Positions 1 to 9,462 of a stretch of DNA of 64,000 bases are shown piece after piece. Under the pieces are notes generated by a model. It worked only from the letters and a program-made list of their open reading frames with translations, ran no database searches and was not told the DNA's origin. How positions within the stretch are numbered: the first letter of the stretch is position 1; the number at the start of each line of letters is the position of its first letter. The position numbers and the translations under genes are program-made. This DNA is from Kutzneria sp. CA-103260 (lineage in GTDB: Bacteria > Actinomycetota > Actinomycetes > Mycobacteriales > Pseudonocardiaceae), in the NCBI RefSeq assembly GCF_018263855.1, contig NZ_CP073318.1, positions 6,510,001 to 6,574,000 of the forward strand, read 5' to 3'.

Positions 1-169
1 TGTTGACCACGGCCGCGGTGGCGGTGCCGTGGTCGGTGTCCGGCGACCACAGCGCCCAGCTGAGCAGGCCCATGATCAGGACCGGCACGGCGATCAGCCC
101 GGTCCAGGTCTTCCAGGTGAGCGGCCCGGTGGCCAGCGCACGCGCGGAGTTGGCGAACGGCTTGAACAT
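1..169 (-). CDS. YhgE/Pip-type membrane protein (N-terminal part only)
   Basis: This gene runs off the left edge, so only about 56 N-terminal residues are visible. They begin MFKPFANSARALATG and continue into a hydrophobic helix at about residues 21-43, followed by a segment starting SPDTDHGTA. This resembles the N-terminus of the ABC-2-like YhgE/Pip family, which in Actinobacteria often sits beside MMPL exporters. The ATG shares one base with the upstream stop codon (TGATG), so it is probably translated together with the MMPL gene. The YhgE/Pip assignment is inference from a short fragment and its neighbour. Confidence 0.6.
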   Translation of the reverse strand, partial: MFKPFANSARALATGPLTWKTWTGLIAVPVLIMGLLSWALWSPDTDHGTATAAVVN

Positions 170-2841
170 CAGTGCACCTCAACGGGCTGGGCGAGGGAGA
201 ACAGGCGGGCGTCGGCCGGCAGCAGGTCGGCCAGGCGGTCCGGGTCCTGGCAGGTCAGCACGAACGTGGCCGGACGCCCGGAAGCGGTGCGGCGGCGGGC
301 GATCAGGTCGCGCAGCACGTCCCGCTCGTCGGTGCGCAGCACCAGGTCGGCGTCGTCGACCAGCACGAGCTCGATGTCGTCGGCGAGCGCGGCGGCCACT
401 TCGCTCGACGGCGCGGTGATGTCCCGGCAACCGATCACCGTGACCTCGCGGCGCAAGGCGTGCACGTGTTGCGGCAGCACCCGGCCGAGCACCTTCAGAT
501 CGCCCTTGAGCTTGGTGACGCGGCCGCCGATCGTGTACAGCAAAGCGGTCTTGCCCGCGCCGTGCGCCACCAGCACGCCGCCGCGCGGCAGGTGCAGGTC
601 GATGTCGTGGTAGACGGACCGGCCGCGATCGTCGTCCACGCCAAGGCTGTGCGCGCTGATCGCCTCGTCCACGCCGGGCCAGCCGGCCAGCCGCAGCTCG
701 TGCACCAGGGAGTCGCCCTCGGCGTCGAACACCGGCAGCGCGCGGTCCAGCTTCGGCGGCAGGCCCCAGGCCCGGTGCCCGAGCAGCGCCAAAACCGCTG
801 GCACCAAGGTCATCCGTACCACGAAGGCGTCCACGAACACGCCGACAGCCAGGCTGAAGGCAATCGGCTTGATCGTCGCGCTGCCCTCCGGCACGAACGC
901 GGCGAACACCGCGAACATGATCACCGCCGCCGCCACGACCACCCGGGACGCCGAGATGAAGCCGAATTCGATGGCCTGGTCCGGATCTCCGTTGTGCACA
1001 TGGTGCTCGCGGATGCGGGACACCAGGAACACCTCGTAGTCCATGGCCAGTCCGAACAGGACACCCATCAGGATGATCGGCAGGAAGCTGATCACGCTGC
1101 CGGTGTGGGTGACCCGCAGCGCGTCGGCCAGATGTCCTTGGTCAAAGACGAAAGCCGTGGCGCCGAAGGCCGCGCCGACCGAGAGCAGGTAGCCGGCGGT
1201 GGCCTTGATCGGGACCCAGATCGAGCGGAACACCATGGCCAGCAGGATCAGCGACAGCCCGACCACGAGAATGCCGAACGGCAGCAGGGCGTTGCCCAGC
1301 TGGGCCGACACGTCGATGCCGACCGCGGTGATGCCGGTGACGGCGGTCTGCGTGCCGTAGGCGGCGAGGAAGTGGGCCTCCTGGCCGCGCAGCCGGTGCA
1401 CCAGGTCGTCGGTCTGCGGCGAGTCCGGCGCGGTGGTCGGCACCACCTGGATGATTCCGGTGTCGCCCTTGGGATTCGGGGTGGCCAGCGGCACCGCGGC
1501 CACGCCGGGCATGGCCTTGATCTCGTCGGCGATCTTGTTCACCAGGCCGACCGGGTCGGTGCTGGTGACGATGTCGGCGGTGACGATCAGCGGCCCGTTG
1601 TAGCCGGGGCCGAAGTGCTCGCTGACCACGTCATAGGTGTCGCGGGCGGGGCTGCCCGACTCCTCGGTGCCGTTGTTGGGCAACGCCAGCCGCAGGTCGG
1701 CGGCCGGGAGCGTGGCCACGGCCAGCACGCCGACGACCAGAACCACGGTGAGCAAAGGAATCCTGGTGACGGCGCGGACCCACCAGCGGGCCACCTGTGG
1801 CTTGGCCCGGCGCTTCTTCCGGCGGGGAGTGCGCGGCTTCAACCGCTTGCCGGCCAACGCCATCAGCGCCGGCACCAACGTGATCGCGATGCACACGGCC
1901 AGCGCGACCGCGACGGCGGCGGCGATGCCCATGGTGGTGAGGAACGGAATCCCGGCCACGGCCAGCCCGATCAGGGCGATCACCACGGTCAGCCCGGCGA
2001 AGATCACCGCGGAGCCGGCGGTGGCGGTCGCGCGGGCGATGGACTCCTCGACATCGAGCCCTTCGGCCAGCTGATCTCGGTGGCGGGACAACAGGAACAG
2101 GGCGTAGTCGATGCCGACGGCCAGCCCCAGCATCACCGCCAGCATCGGGGCGGTGGAGGAGATCGGCACCACCAGCGTCGCCCCGTAGACGAGGCTGATC
2201 GAGATGCCGACGCCCAGCACCGCGGTGAGCAGCGGCATGACGGCGGCGAGGATCGACCGGAACATCAGCACCAGCACCAGAAGCGCGATGACCAGGCCGA
2301 TGCCCTCGGTGGGGCTGAGCTTGGGCACCCGGTTGGAGAAGGCGTCGCCGCCGGTGTAGACGTGCGTGCCGGTCTTGGCGGCGAGATCGTCGGCGATGGT
2401 GGTGAGCTGGGTTTTGGTCGACGGATGGAGTTGTGGCTGCTGCACCGTCAGCGGCACGGCGATCAGCGCCGCCCGGCCGTCGCCGGAGACGCCGCTGGAA
2501 TTTCCGAACGGGTCGACCGCGGTCGCGACCTGGTCCACCTTCTTGATGCGGTCGATCGTGTCGGCCACCGCCTGTTTGGTCGCGGCGGTGTCCACACGCT
2601 GGCCGGCCGGGGCCAGCACCACCAGCTGGGCCGAGACGCCGGCGGTCTCCGGGAAGACCCGCTTGAGGTGGTCGAGCGCGTCCTGCGACTCCGAGCCGGG
2701 GATGGCGAACGTGTCGTCGGTGCCCTGGTTGAGCAGCAGCGCGCCGCCGCCGGCGGCGGCCAGGACCACCAGCCACAGGGCCAGCACCAGCACTCGGGCC
2801 CGGGCGGCAGCCCGGCCGAGGCGGTAGAGGAACGAGGACAC
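169..2841 (-). CDS. MMPL/RND exporter fused to a C-terminal ABC-ATPase-like domain
   Basis: This 890-residue protein has about 720 residues of MMPL/RND transporter with two six-helix bundles. The proton-relay motifs GIDYALFLLSRHRDQ and GLAMDYEVFLVSRIREH are both visible. The remaining 170 residues look like an ABC-type nucleotide-binding domain with a degenerate P-loop (HGAGKT near residue 760) and a Walker B-like VLVDDAD near 827, but no LSGGQ signature. The start is GTG with GGGAG upstream. MMPL proteins export lipids or drugs using proton motive force. What the ATPase-like tail adds is unknown. The gene is divergent from a TetR regulator that probably controls it. Confidence 0.9.
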   Translation of the reverse strand: MSSFLYRLGRAAARARVLVLALWLVVLAAAGGGALLLNQGTDDTFAIPGSESQDALDHLKRVFPETAGVSAQLVVLAPAGQRVDTAATKQAVADTIDRIKKVDQVATAVDPFGNSSGVSGDGRAALIAVPLTVQQPQLHPSTKTQLTTIADDLAAKTGTHVYTGGDAFSNRVPKLSPTEGIGLVIALLVLVLMFRSILAAVMPLLTAVLGVGISISLVYGATLVVPISSTAPMLAVMLGLAVGIDYALFLLSRHRDQLAEGLDVEESIARATATAGSAVIFAGLTVVIALIGLAVAGIPFLTTMGIAAAVAVALAVCIAITLVPALMALAGKRLKPRTPRRKKRRAKPQVARWWVRAVTRIPLLTVVLVVGVLAVATLPAADLRLALPNNGTEESGSPARDTYDVVSEHFGPGYNGPLIVTADIVTSTDPVGLVNKIADEIKAMPGVAAVPLATPNPKGDTGIIQVVPTTAPDSPQTDDLVHRLRGQEAHFLAAYGTQTAVTGITAVGIDVSAQLGNALLPFGILVVGLSLILLAMVFRSIWVPIKATAGYLLSVGAAFGATAFVFDQGHLADALRVTHTGSVISFLPIILMGVLFGLAMDYEVFLVSRIREHHVHNGDPDQAIEFGFISASRVVVAAAVIMFAVFAAFVPEGSATIKPIAFSLAVGVFVDAFVVRMTLVPAVLALLGHRAWGLPPKLDRALPVFDAEGDSLVHELRLAGWPGVDEAISAHSLGVDDDRGRSVYHDIDLHLPRGGVLVAHGAGKTALLYTIGGRVTKLKGDLKVLGRVLPQHVHALRREVTVIGCRDITAPSSEVAAALADDIELVLVDDADLVLRTDERDVLRDLIARRRTASGRPATFVLTCQDPDRLADLLPADARLFSLAQPVEVH

Positions 2842-2862
2842 GATCGGCTCCCTGGTCTGCTT

Positions 2863-2912
2863 GGATACGTCATGTATCGTAATACGTGGTGTATCCGATG
2901 CACCGTGTATCC
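2863..2912. promoter_or_regulatory. Candidate TetR operator between the exporter and regulator
   Basis: The 97-bp divergent gap holds an imperfect 34-bp palindrome from GGATAC (2863-2868) to GTATCC (2891-2896). Internal GTAT/ATAC repeats lie within it, and 12 of 17 positions match between the arms. GTGTATCC recurs at 2889-2896 and 2905-2912, 16 bp apart. It is AT-richer than its surroundings and is the obvious site for the adjacent TetR protein. The regulatory assignment is inference. Confidence 0.5.
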
Positions 2913-2938
2913 TTAGTCACGCGATCGGGTGAGAGAAC

Positions 2939-3580
2939 ATGGCAGGTGTGACCCGTCGACGGGCACAGACGCGGGAACGGCTGATCGAGGCCGCCTACGA
3001 GGTGTTCGCCGAACACGGCATCCGGGACGCCCCGGTGGAGCTGATCTGCGAGCGCGCCGGCTTCACCCGCGGCGCCTTCTACTCCAACTTCGACAGCAAG
3101 GAGCAACTGTTCCTGGCCGTGCACGAAGTGCAGGCGCAGGAGCGCATCGACCGGTTGCGTGTCTCGGTCGACGCCGCGATCGAGGCCGCCGACATCGCCG
3201 ACCCCGACGTGGCCACCGACGTGCTGCGGCAGACCGGCGAGCTGTTCATGGAATCGCTCGCCTCGGACCGCACGTGGTACCAGCTCAACGTCGAGTTCAG
3301 CGCCCAGGCCCTGCGCCAGGAGGACCTGCGCCCGCTGACCGCCGACGCGGAGACCCGGTTCCAGGACGCGCTGTCGGAGATCCTGCTGACCACGCTGGAC
3401 CGGCTGGGCCGGCGGCTGACCGTGGACGTGCACAGCGCCGTCCTCACGATCATCGCCCTGTACGAGGCCACCTTGAAGCGCGCGATCCTGCGCGGCACCG
3501 ACGACCGGCACTACGTGACCGAGGTGCTGCCCCGGCTGTTCGCCGCACTGATCGTCCCGACCGAGAAGGAATCCCGATGA
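2939..3580 (+). CDS. TetR-family transcriptional regulator
   Basis: This 213-residue protein has an N-terminal TetR helix-turn-helix. The segment TRERLIEAAYEVFAEHG is followed by a recognition helix containing TRGAFYSNFDSKEQLF at about residues 40-58. The C-terminal two thirds is the variable ligand and dimer domain, so the inducer cannot be read. The ATG follows GAGAGAAC. The gene is divergent from the MMPL exporter across a palindromic operator and overlaps the downstream amidohydrolase by ATGA, so it may control both. Confidence 0.9.
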   Translation: MAGVTRRRAQTRERLIEAAYEVFAEHGIRDAPVELICERAGFTRGAFYSNFDSKEQLFLAVHEVQAQERIDRLRVSVDAAIEAADIADPDVATDVLRQTGELFMESLASDRTWYQLNVEFSAQALRQEDLRPLTADAETRFQDALSEILLTTLDRLGRRLTVDVHSAVLTIIALYEATLKRAILRGTDDRHYVTEVLPRLFAALIVPTEKESR

Positions 3581-4548
3581 GCCGCGCCCGCCGCATCGAC
3601 ACTCACCAGCACGTCATCCCGCCCCGCTACGCGGACTGGATGCGAGACAAGGGAATCCGGCCCGGCGGCATCGACCTGCCGTCGTGGTCGGAGTCCGCGG
3701 CGCTGAAGTTCATGGACGGCCAGGACATCCAGACCGGCGTGCTGTCGCTGTCCACGCCCGGGGTGTACTTCGGCGACGTGCCCGAGGCGCGGTCCTGGGC
3801 CCGCGAGGTCAACGAGTTCTGCGCCTCGGTAGTCACTGAACGGCCGGACCGGTTCGGGTTCTTCGCCACGCTGACGTTGCCCGATGTCGAGGGCGCGCTG
3901 GCCGAAGCGGCCTACGCGCTGGACGAGCTGCACGCCGACGGCATCGTGCTGCTGGCCAACAACGACGGCCGCTACCTCGGCGACCCCGCGTTCGAGCCGC
4001 TGCTGGAGTTCCTGAACCGGCGTTCCTGTGCCGTGTTCGTGCATCCCGGCGAGCTGCCCGCGCCCGAGGTGCCCGGCATTCCCACCTTCACCGCCGACTT
4101 CCTGCTCGACACCACCCGGACGGCGATCAGCCTGATCCTGTCCGGCTCGATGCAGCGCTACCCGGACATCAAGTTCATCCTGGCCCACGCCGGCGGCTTC
4201 GTGCCGTACATCTCCTACCGGATCCTGCTGACCATGCTGAACGCCAAGAACAAGGCGCAGCAGCTGTGGACCATGGTCGACCAGAAGCACCAGGTGCCCA
4301 AGCAGCTGGCGGTGATGCGGCAGTTCTACTACGACGTCGCCCTGTCGGCGACGCCCGCGGCGCTGCCCAGCCTGCTGGAAGTGGCCGACCCCGACCACAT
4401 CACCTACGGCAGCGACTTCCCGTTCGCGCCGGTCCCGGCGATCGGGTTCATCACCAAGCAGTACGAGGACTTCCGGATGCACAGCTCGCTGCGGGCGGCG
4501 ATCGACCGCGGCAACTCCGAGGCGCTGTTCCCCCGATTGAAGGTATGA
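3577..4548 (+). CDS. Amidohydrolase_2 family (ACMSD-like) metal-dependent hydrolase or decarboxylase
   Basis: This 323-residue TIM-barrel protein opens with the metal-binding H-x-H motif (DTHQH, His10 and His12). It has a mid-protein histidine at VHPGELPAPE, a second at ILAHAGGF, and a late metal Asp in ITYGSDFPF. This pattern fits the Amidohydrolase_2 group that includes ACMSD and gamma-resorcylate decarboxylase. The substrate cannot be read. The start overlaps the tetR stop by ATGA, so the two are co-transcribed. Its stop lies 2-8 bases before the Trp leader peptide. Confidence 0.85.
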   Translation: MSRARRIDTHQHVIPPRYADWMRDKGIRPGGIDLPSWSESAALKFMDGQDIQTGVLSLSTPGVYFGDVPEARSWAREVNEFCASVVTERPDRFGFFATLTLPDVEGALAEAAYALDELHADGIVLLANNDGRYLGDPAFEPLLEFLNRRSCAVFVHPGELPAPEVPGIPTFTADFLLDTTRTAISLILSGSMQRYPDIKFILAHAGGFVPYISYRILLTMLNAKNKAQQLWTMVDQKHQVPKQLAVMRQFYYDVALSATPAALPSLLEVADPDHITYGSDFPFAPVPAIGFITKQYEDFRMHSSLRAAIDRGNSEALFPRLKV

Positions 4549-4549
4549 T

Positions 4550-4597
4550 GTGCCCGTGACCTCGACCGCGTGCCGGAACTGGTGGCGTCCCGCTTAG
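4550..4597 (+). CDS. trp-type leader peptide with tandem Trp codons
   Basis: A short frame encodes MPVTSTACRNWWRPA. It starts at GTG 4550 with GAAGG at 4539-4543, or encodes MTSTACRNWWRPA if it starts at GTG 4556. The two adjacent TGG codons are at 4580-4585 and the stop TAG at 4595-4597. A TATGAT (4544-4549) lies just upstream, so a leaderless transcript starting near 4556 is also possible. The frame lies directly before mutually exclusive hairpins and TrpRS, as expected for ribosome-mediated attenuation. I recall that the indolmycin-resistant trpRS1 of Streptomyces coelicolor is reported to be regulated this way. Confidence 0.85.
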   Translation: MPVTSTACRNWWRPA

Positions 4598-4640
4598 GGA
4601 CGGCCGCCACGCATGCCTGCCGTCCGGAAGGACGGCTTTG
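4582..4640 (+). promoter_or_regulatory. Tryptophan attenuator (segments 1-4) upstream of trpS
   Basis: Segment 1 (4582-4591, overlapping the second Trp codon) pairs with segment 2 (4597-4610, bulged). Segment 2 GGACGGC (4598-4604) can instead pair with segment 3 GCCGTCC (4619-4625). Segment 3 pairs with segment 4 GGACGGC (4630-4636) across a GGAA loop, followed by TTTG, which is the terminator. A ribosome stalled on the TGG TGG pair would cover segment 1, favour the 2:3 hairpin and block termination. All pairings are read directly from the sequence. The regulatory logic follows the classical trp model. Confidence 0.85.
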
Positions 4641-4698
4641 TCACCTCTCCCCGTGAGTGGTCCGTCCGCCGGACCTCGATTCCACTGGGAGACAAGAC

Positions 4699-5730
4699 AT
4701 GGACGCCATCACCCGCAGCGCCGAGCTGGAACTGGAGATCCAGGCCAACCCCGGCCGGTTCCGCGTGCTCACCGGGGACCGCCCGACCGGACCACTGCAT
4801 CTGGGACACCTGTTCGGCACGTTGCAGAACCGGGTGCGGATGCAGGACCTCGGCGTGGACCTGTTCGTCATCGTCGCCGACTACCAGGTGCTGACCGACC
4901 GTGACGTGGCCGACCGGCTGGCCGAGACCGTCGAGGGGCTGGTGCTGGACTATTTGGCCGTCGGCATCGACCCCGAGCGGGCCACGGTGTTCACGCACAG
5001 TGCCGTGCCCGCGCTGAACCAGCTGCTGCTGCCGTTCCTGAGTCTGGTGACCGTGCCTGAGCTGCAACGGAATCCGACCGTGAAGGACGAGATCGCACAC
5101 TCCCGGCAAGCCTCGGTGAGCGGACTGATGTTCACCTATCCCGTGCACCAGGCCGCAGACATCCTTTTCTGCAAGGGAAATCTCGTGCCGGCGGGTCTGG
5201 ACCAGCTGCCGCACGTGGAGATCACCCGGCTCGTCGCGCGCCGGTTCACCGAGCGCTACGGCCCGGTGTTCCCGGAGCCGGACGCCTTGCTGTCGGCCGC
5301 GCCGGTGCTGCTCGGCACCGACGGCACAAAGATGAGCAAGGGTCGGAACAACGCGATCACCCTTGGTGCTTCTGACGATGAGACGGCCCGGCTGCTCAAG
5401 GGTGCCCGTACCGACGCCGAGCGACACATCACCTACGACCCGGCCAACCGGCCCGAGGTATCCAGCCTGGTGCTGCTGGCCGCCCTGTGCCAGGACCGCG
5501 ACCCGGTCGACGTCGCCGCGGAGATCGGCAACGGCGGCGCGGCGGCCTTGAAGCGCACGGTCACCGAGGCCGTCAACGAGTTCCTGGCCCCCATGCGCGC
5601 CCGCCGTGCTGCCTACGCCGCCGACCTGACCTACGTGCGCAAGATCATCCAGGTCGGCAACGAGCGGGCCAACGCCATCGCCGACCAGACCCTCGCGGAG
5701 GTGCGCCAGGCCATGGGCACGGTGTACTGA
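4699..5730 (+). CDS. trpS: Tryptophanyl-tRNA synthetase, attenuator-controlled type
   Basis: This 343-residue class I aminoacyl-tRNA synthetase charges tRNA-Trp. It has the HIGH-like motif PTGPLHLGHLFG near residues 34-45 and the KMSKS-type loop GTKMSKGRNN. The ATG at 4699 follows GGGAG at 4688-4692. An upstream in-frame GTG at 4657 lacks support. The N-terminal form (GDRPTGPLHLGHLFG) recalls the second, indolmycin-resistant TrpRS of streptomycetes. If so, a housekeeping TrpRS should exist elsewhere in the genome. The preceding Trp leader implies induction when charged tRNA-Trp is scarce. Confidence 0.93.
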   Translation: MDAITRSAELELEIQANPGRFRVLTGDRPTGPLHLGHLFGTLQNRVRMQDLGVDLFVIVADYQVLTDRDVADRLAETVEGLVLDYLAVGIDPERATVFTHSAVPALNQLLLPFLSLVTVPELQRNPTVKDEIAHSRQASVSGLMFTYPVHQAADILFCKGNLVPAGLDQLPHVEITRLVARRFTERYGPVFPEPDALLSAAPVLLGTDGTKMSKGRNNAITLGASDDETARLLKGARTDAERHITYDPANRPEVSSLVLLAALCQDRDPVDVAAEIGNGGAAALKRTVTEAVNEFLAPMRARRAAYAADLTYVRKIIQVGNERANAIADQTLAEVRQAMGTVY

Positions 5731-5801
5731 CGCACGCGCCGGCGAGGCGCTGCTGTCCCCTCGGTGACCCGCCTGATGGTGACCACCTTCGCTGGTCCCG
5801 C

Positions 5802-7184
5802 TCAGGAGACGATCTTCCCCAGCACCTCGTTGAACGCCTCGGTCGAGCTGGGGTGGGTGTAGATCGAGGTGCGCAGCTCGGTGGCGGTGATGTTGTGCCG
5901 CATGGCCAGGGCCACGGTGTTGATGATCTCCTGGGCGTCGATGCTGAGCAGGGCGGCGCCGAGGATCAGGTCGGTGTCGGCGTCGATGACGAACTTCATC
6001 ACGCCACGGGTCTCCTCGACGGTGTAGGCGCGGGGCATGGCGGTGATGTCGGCGACCTTTTCCCGTGCCACCTTGATGTTCACCCCACGGGCCCGGGCCT
6101 CGTGCTCGGTCAGGCCGACGGTGGCCAGCGGCGGCGTCATGAACAGCGTGTGCGGCACGGCGACGCGGTCGGTGGTGGTGCGCTTGCCCTGGCCCAGCAA
6201 CTGGTCCACGACGATCCGGGAGTCGTCGAGGGCGATGTAGGTGAACTGCGGGCCGCCGTTGACGTCGCCGAGGGCGAAGATGTGCGGCTGGCTGCTGCGC
6301 AGGAACTCGTCGACCACGATGGCGCCGTTGGGCGCGGTCTGCACGCCGGCGGCGTCGAGCCCGAGGTCAGCGGTGACGGGACGACGACCGGTCGCCGGCA
6401 GCAGGGCGGAGGCCTCGACGGTGTGCCGCTGTCCGTCCTTTGTGTACACCACGGTCGAGGTGTTCCCGTTGTCCCGCACCTCGGTCACCCGCGCGCCGGT
6501 GACGATCCCGATGCCGTCGCCGGCCAGGATCTCGGTCGCCACCTCGGCCACGTCCTCGTCCTCCCGGGGCAGCAGCCGGTCGGCGGCCTCGATGACCGTG
6601 ACATTCGTGCCGAAGTGCCGGTAGATGGAGGCGAACTCCAGCCCGAGGTAGCCGCCGCCGATGACCACCAGGCTCTCCGGCAGGTCGCCGGCCTGGATGA
6701 GTTCGGTGCTGCTGACCAGGTTCGTGCTGTCGGCCAGGCCCGGAATCGCCGGGATGACCGGCTCGGCGCCTGTACTGATCAGGATCGTCGGCGCGGTCAC
6801 GGTGATGCGGTCCTCGCCCTCGCCGACTGACACGGTGTGCGGGTCCACGAAGACGGCTGTGCCGGTGATGACGGTGGCGGTGTCCTTGCCGTCCAGGGAG
6901 GCGAAGTTGCCGGCCCGGAAGGTGGCGGTCAGGGCCCGGACGCCCTCGATGGAGTTGGCGAAGAACTCCTGGGCATCGTCCTCGACACGCCGCGAGTTCG
7001 AGTAGTGCACGAGCATCTTGGTCGGCACGCAGCCGACGTTCGGGCAGGTACCGCCGTACATGTCGGCCGACCGCTCGACCAGGATCACCCTCTTGCCGGC
7101 GTCGGTGAGCGCGTGCGCGGCGATCTTGCCGCCCTTGCCGAAGCCGACGACCAGGACATCTGCGGTGAGTGCGGTTGTTGTCAT
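5802..7184 (-). CDS. rclA: RclA-like FAD-dependent pyridine nucleotide-disulfide oxidoreductase
   Basis: This 460-residue flavoprotein has an N-terminal FAD site (VLVVGFGKGGKIAAH), the redox-active pair Cys47-Cys52 in GGTCPNVGCVPTK, an NAD(P)H Rossmann site (VVIGGGYLGLEFAS) and a C-terminal dimer domain with the YTHPSSTEAFNE end. The sequence tracks E. coli RclA closely, including GFGKxGK, MYGGTC and FMTPPL. RclA is a Cu(II)/hypothiocyanite reductase of the reactive-chlorine response. The start is the ATG at 7184; upstream codons lack homology. It is divergent from an RclR-like activator. A mercuric reductase-like role is the alternative. Confidence 0.8.
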   Translation of the reverse strand: MTTTALTADVLVVGFGKGGKIAAHALTDAGKRVILVERSADMYGGTCPNVGCVPTKMLVHYSNSRRVEDDAQEFFANSIEGVRALTATFRAGNFASLDGKDTATVITGTAVFVDPHTVSVGEGEDRITVTAPTILISTGAEPVIPAIPGLADSTNLVSSTELIQAGDLPESLVVIGGGYLGLEFASIYRHFGTNVTVIEAADRLLPREDEDVAEVATEILAGDGIGIVTGARVTEVRDNGNTSTVVYTKDGQRHTVEASALLPATGRRPVTADLGLDAAGVQTAPNGAIVVDEFLRSSQPHIFALGDVNGGPQFTYIALDDSRIVVDQLLGQGKRTTTDRVAVPHTLFMTPPLATVGLTEHEARARGVNIKVAREKVADITAMPRAYTVEETRGVMKFVIDADTDLILGAALLSIDAQEIINTVALAMRHNITATELRTSIYTHPSSTEAFNEVLGKIVS

Positions 7185-7257
7185 ACCTTGAACGTACGAG
7201 GCTTCAACTGATACAAACAGCCCCGTTCGGTTCACTTTTCCGCCCGAGAGTCTCACC

Positions 7258-8144
7258 ATGGATGCGATCAGCCGGCTGTTGCGGATGGCCCGACTCGGAG
7301 CCAGCCTCGACGAGCGCTGCCTGCTGGGCGGGGCCACCCGGATGAACGTGGCCGCCGCCCCCGAGTTGGAGGCGGCCTTTCACGTCCTGCTCGACGGCGA
7401 GTGCCAGATGCAGTTCGGCAGCACGGTGCTGGACCTGCGGGCCGGGGACGTCGTGCTGATCCCCAGCGGCGTCCCACACCGGGTGATCACCCCCGGCCAG
7501 GGGCGTCCACAAGGGACGGTCGATATCCCTGGCAACGCTTTCGTGACGAAGCGGAGCGAAGGCGAACCGGTCATCGATCTGTTCTGCGGCCACTACTCGT
7601 ACGATGCGGGCGCGGGCGCGGTCCTGTTCCGCAGCCTGCCCAGTCCGGTGCATGTCTCGTTTGGACAGAGCGAAGTGCTGCCGATGCTGAGCGCCTTGAT
7701 GCGTGGGGAGGCGAGACGCGAGGGCGACGGCACCGCAGCGATCATGGCCGCGTTGTGCACCGTGTTGCTGGCCATGGTGTTGCGCTCCTCCCCCGCGACC
7801 GCTGCCCTGTGGACCGCGCCGTCCGACCCACGTATCGCCACAACGATTGAGGGAGTGTTGGCCGATCCCGGGGCTGACTGGTCCATCGACCGGCTCAGCC
7901 GCGCGGCGGTCATGTCACGGGCGACTTTTCTGCGCCACTTCGGGCAGCAGACCGGCATGACCGTCGGCGCTTTCCTGGCCCGGGCCAGGGTGATGGCCGC
8001 TGCCGACCTGTTGCACACCAGCGACTCGACCGTGGCCACGATCGCCGCTCAGGTCGGCTACCAGTCCGAGTCGGCGTTCTCCCGTGCCTTCCGGGCCGAG
8101 GTCGGCACCACGCCGGCCCGCTTCCGCCGCGACCAGCAGCTCCG

Positions 8145-8151
<7 letters not shown>
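7258..8151 (+). CDS. rclR: RclR-like AraC-family transcriptional activator
   Basis: This 297-residue protein has an N-terminal cupin-type sensor domain of the AraC_binding_2 type and a C-terminal double helix-turn-helix (LSRAAVMSRATFLRHFGQQT, then VGYQSESAFSRAFRAEVG). It begins MDAISRLL like E. coli RclR and keeps Cys21, one of the two cysteines oxidised by HOCl in RclR. A second cysteine lies in LFCGHYS (Cys110). It is divergent from the RclA-like gene across 73 bp, so autoregulation and activation of rclA under oxidative chlorine stress are likely. The sensing role is inference from the conserved cysteine and context. Confidence 0.78.
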
Positions 8152-9407
<1,256 letters not shown>

Positions 9408-9421
9408 CCGCACACCTCCAT

Positions 9422-9456
9422 AAACACCACAGTTTCCGATATAAACGGTACTGTTT
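9422..9456. promoter_or_regulatory. Two AAAC-N6-GTTT palindromes between the OYE gene and tetR
   Basis: AAAC-N6-GTTT occurs at 9422-9435 and again at 9443-9456. The centres are 21 bp apart, or two helical turns, so two regulator dimers could bind the same face. The second copy ends 6 bp before the tetR start codon, leaving no room for a normal ribosome binding site. This suggests a leaderless or tightly autorepressed tetR transcript. Confidence 0.6.
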
Positions 9457-9462
9457 CTGAAC

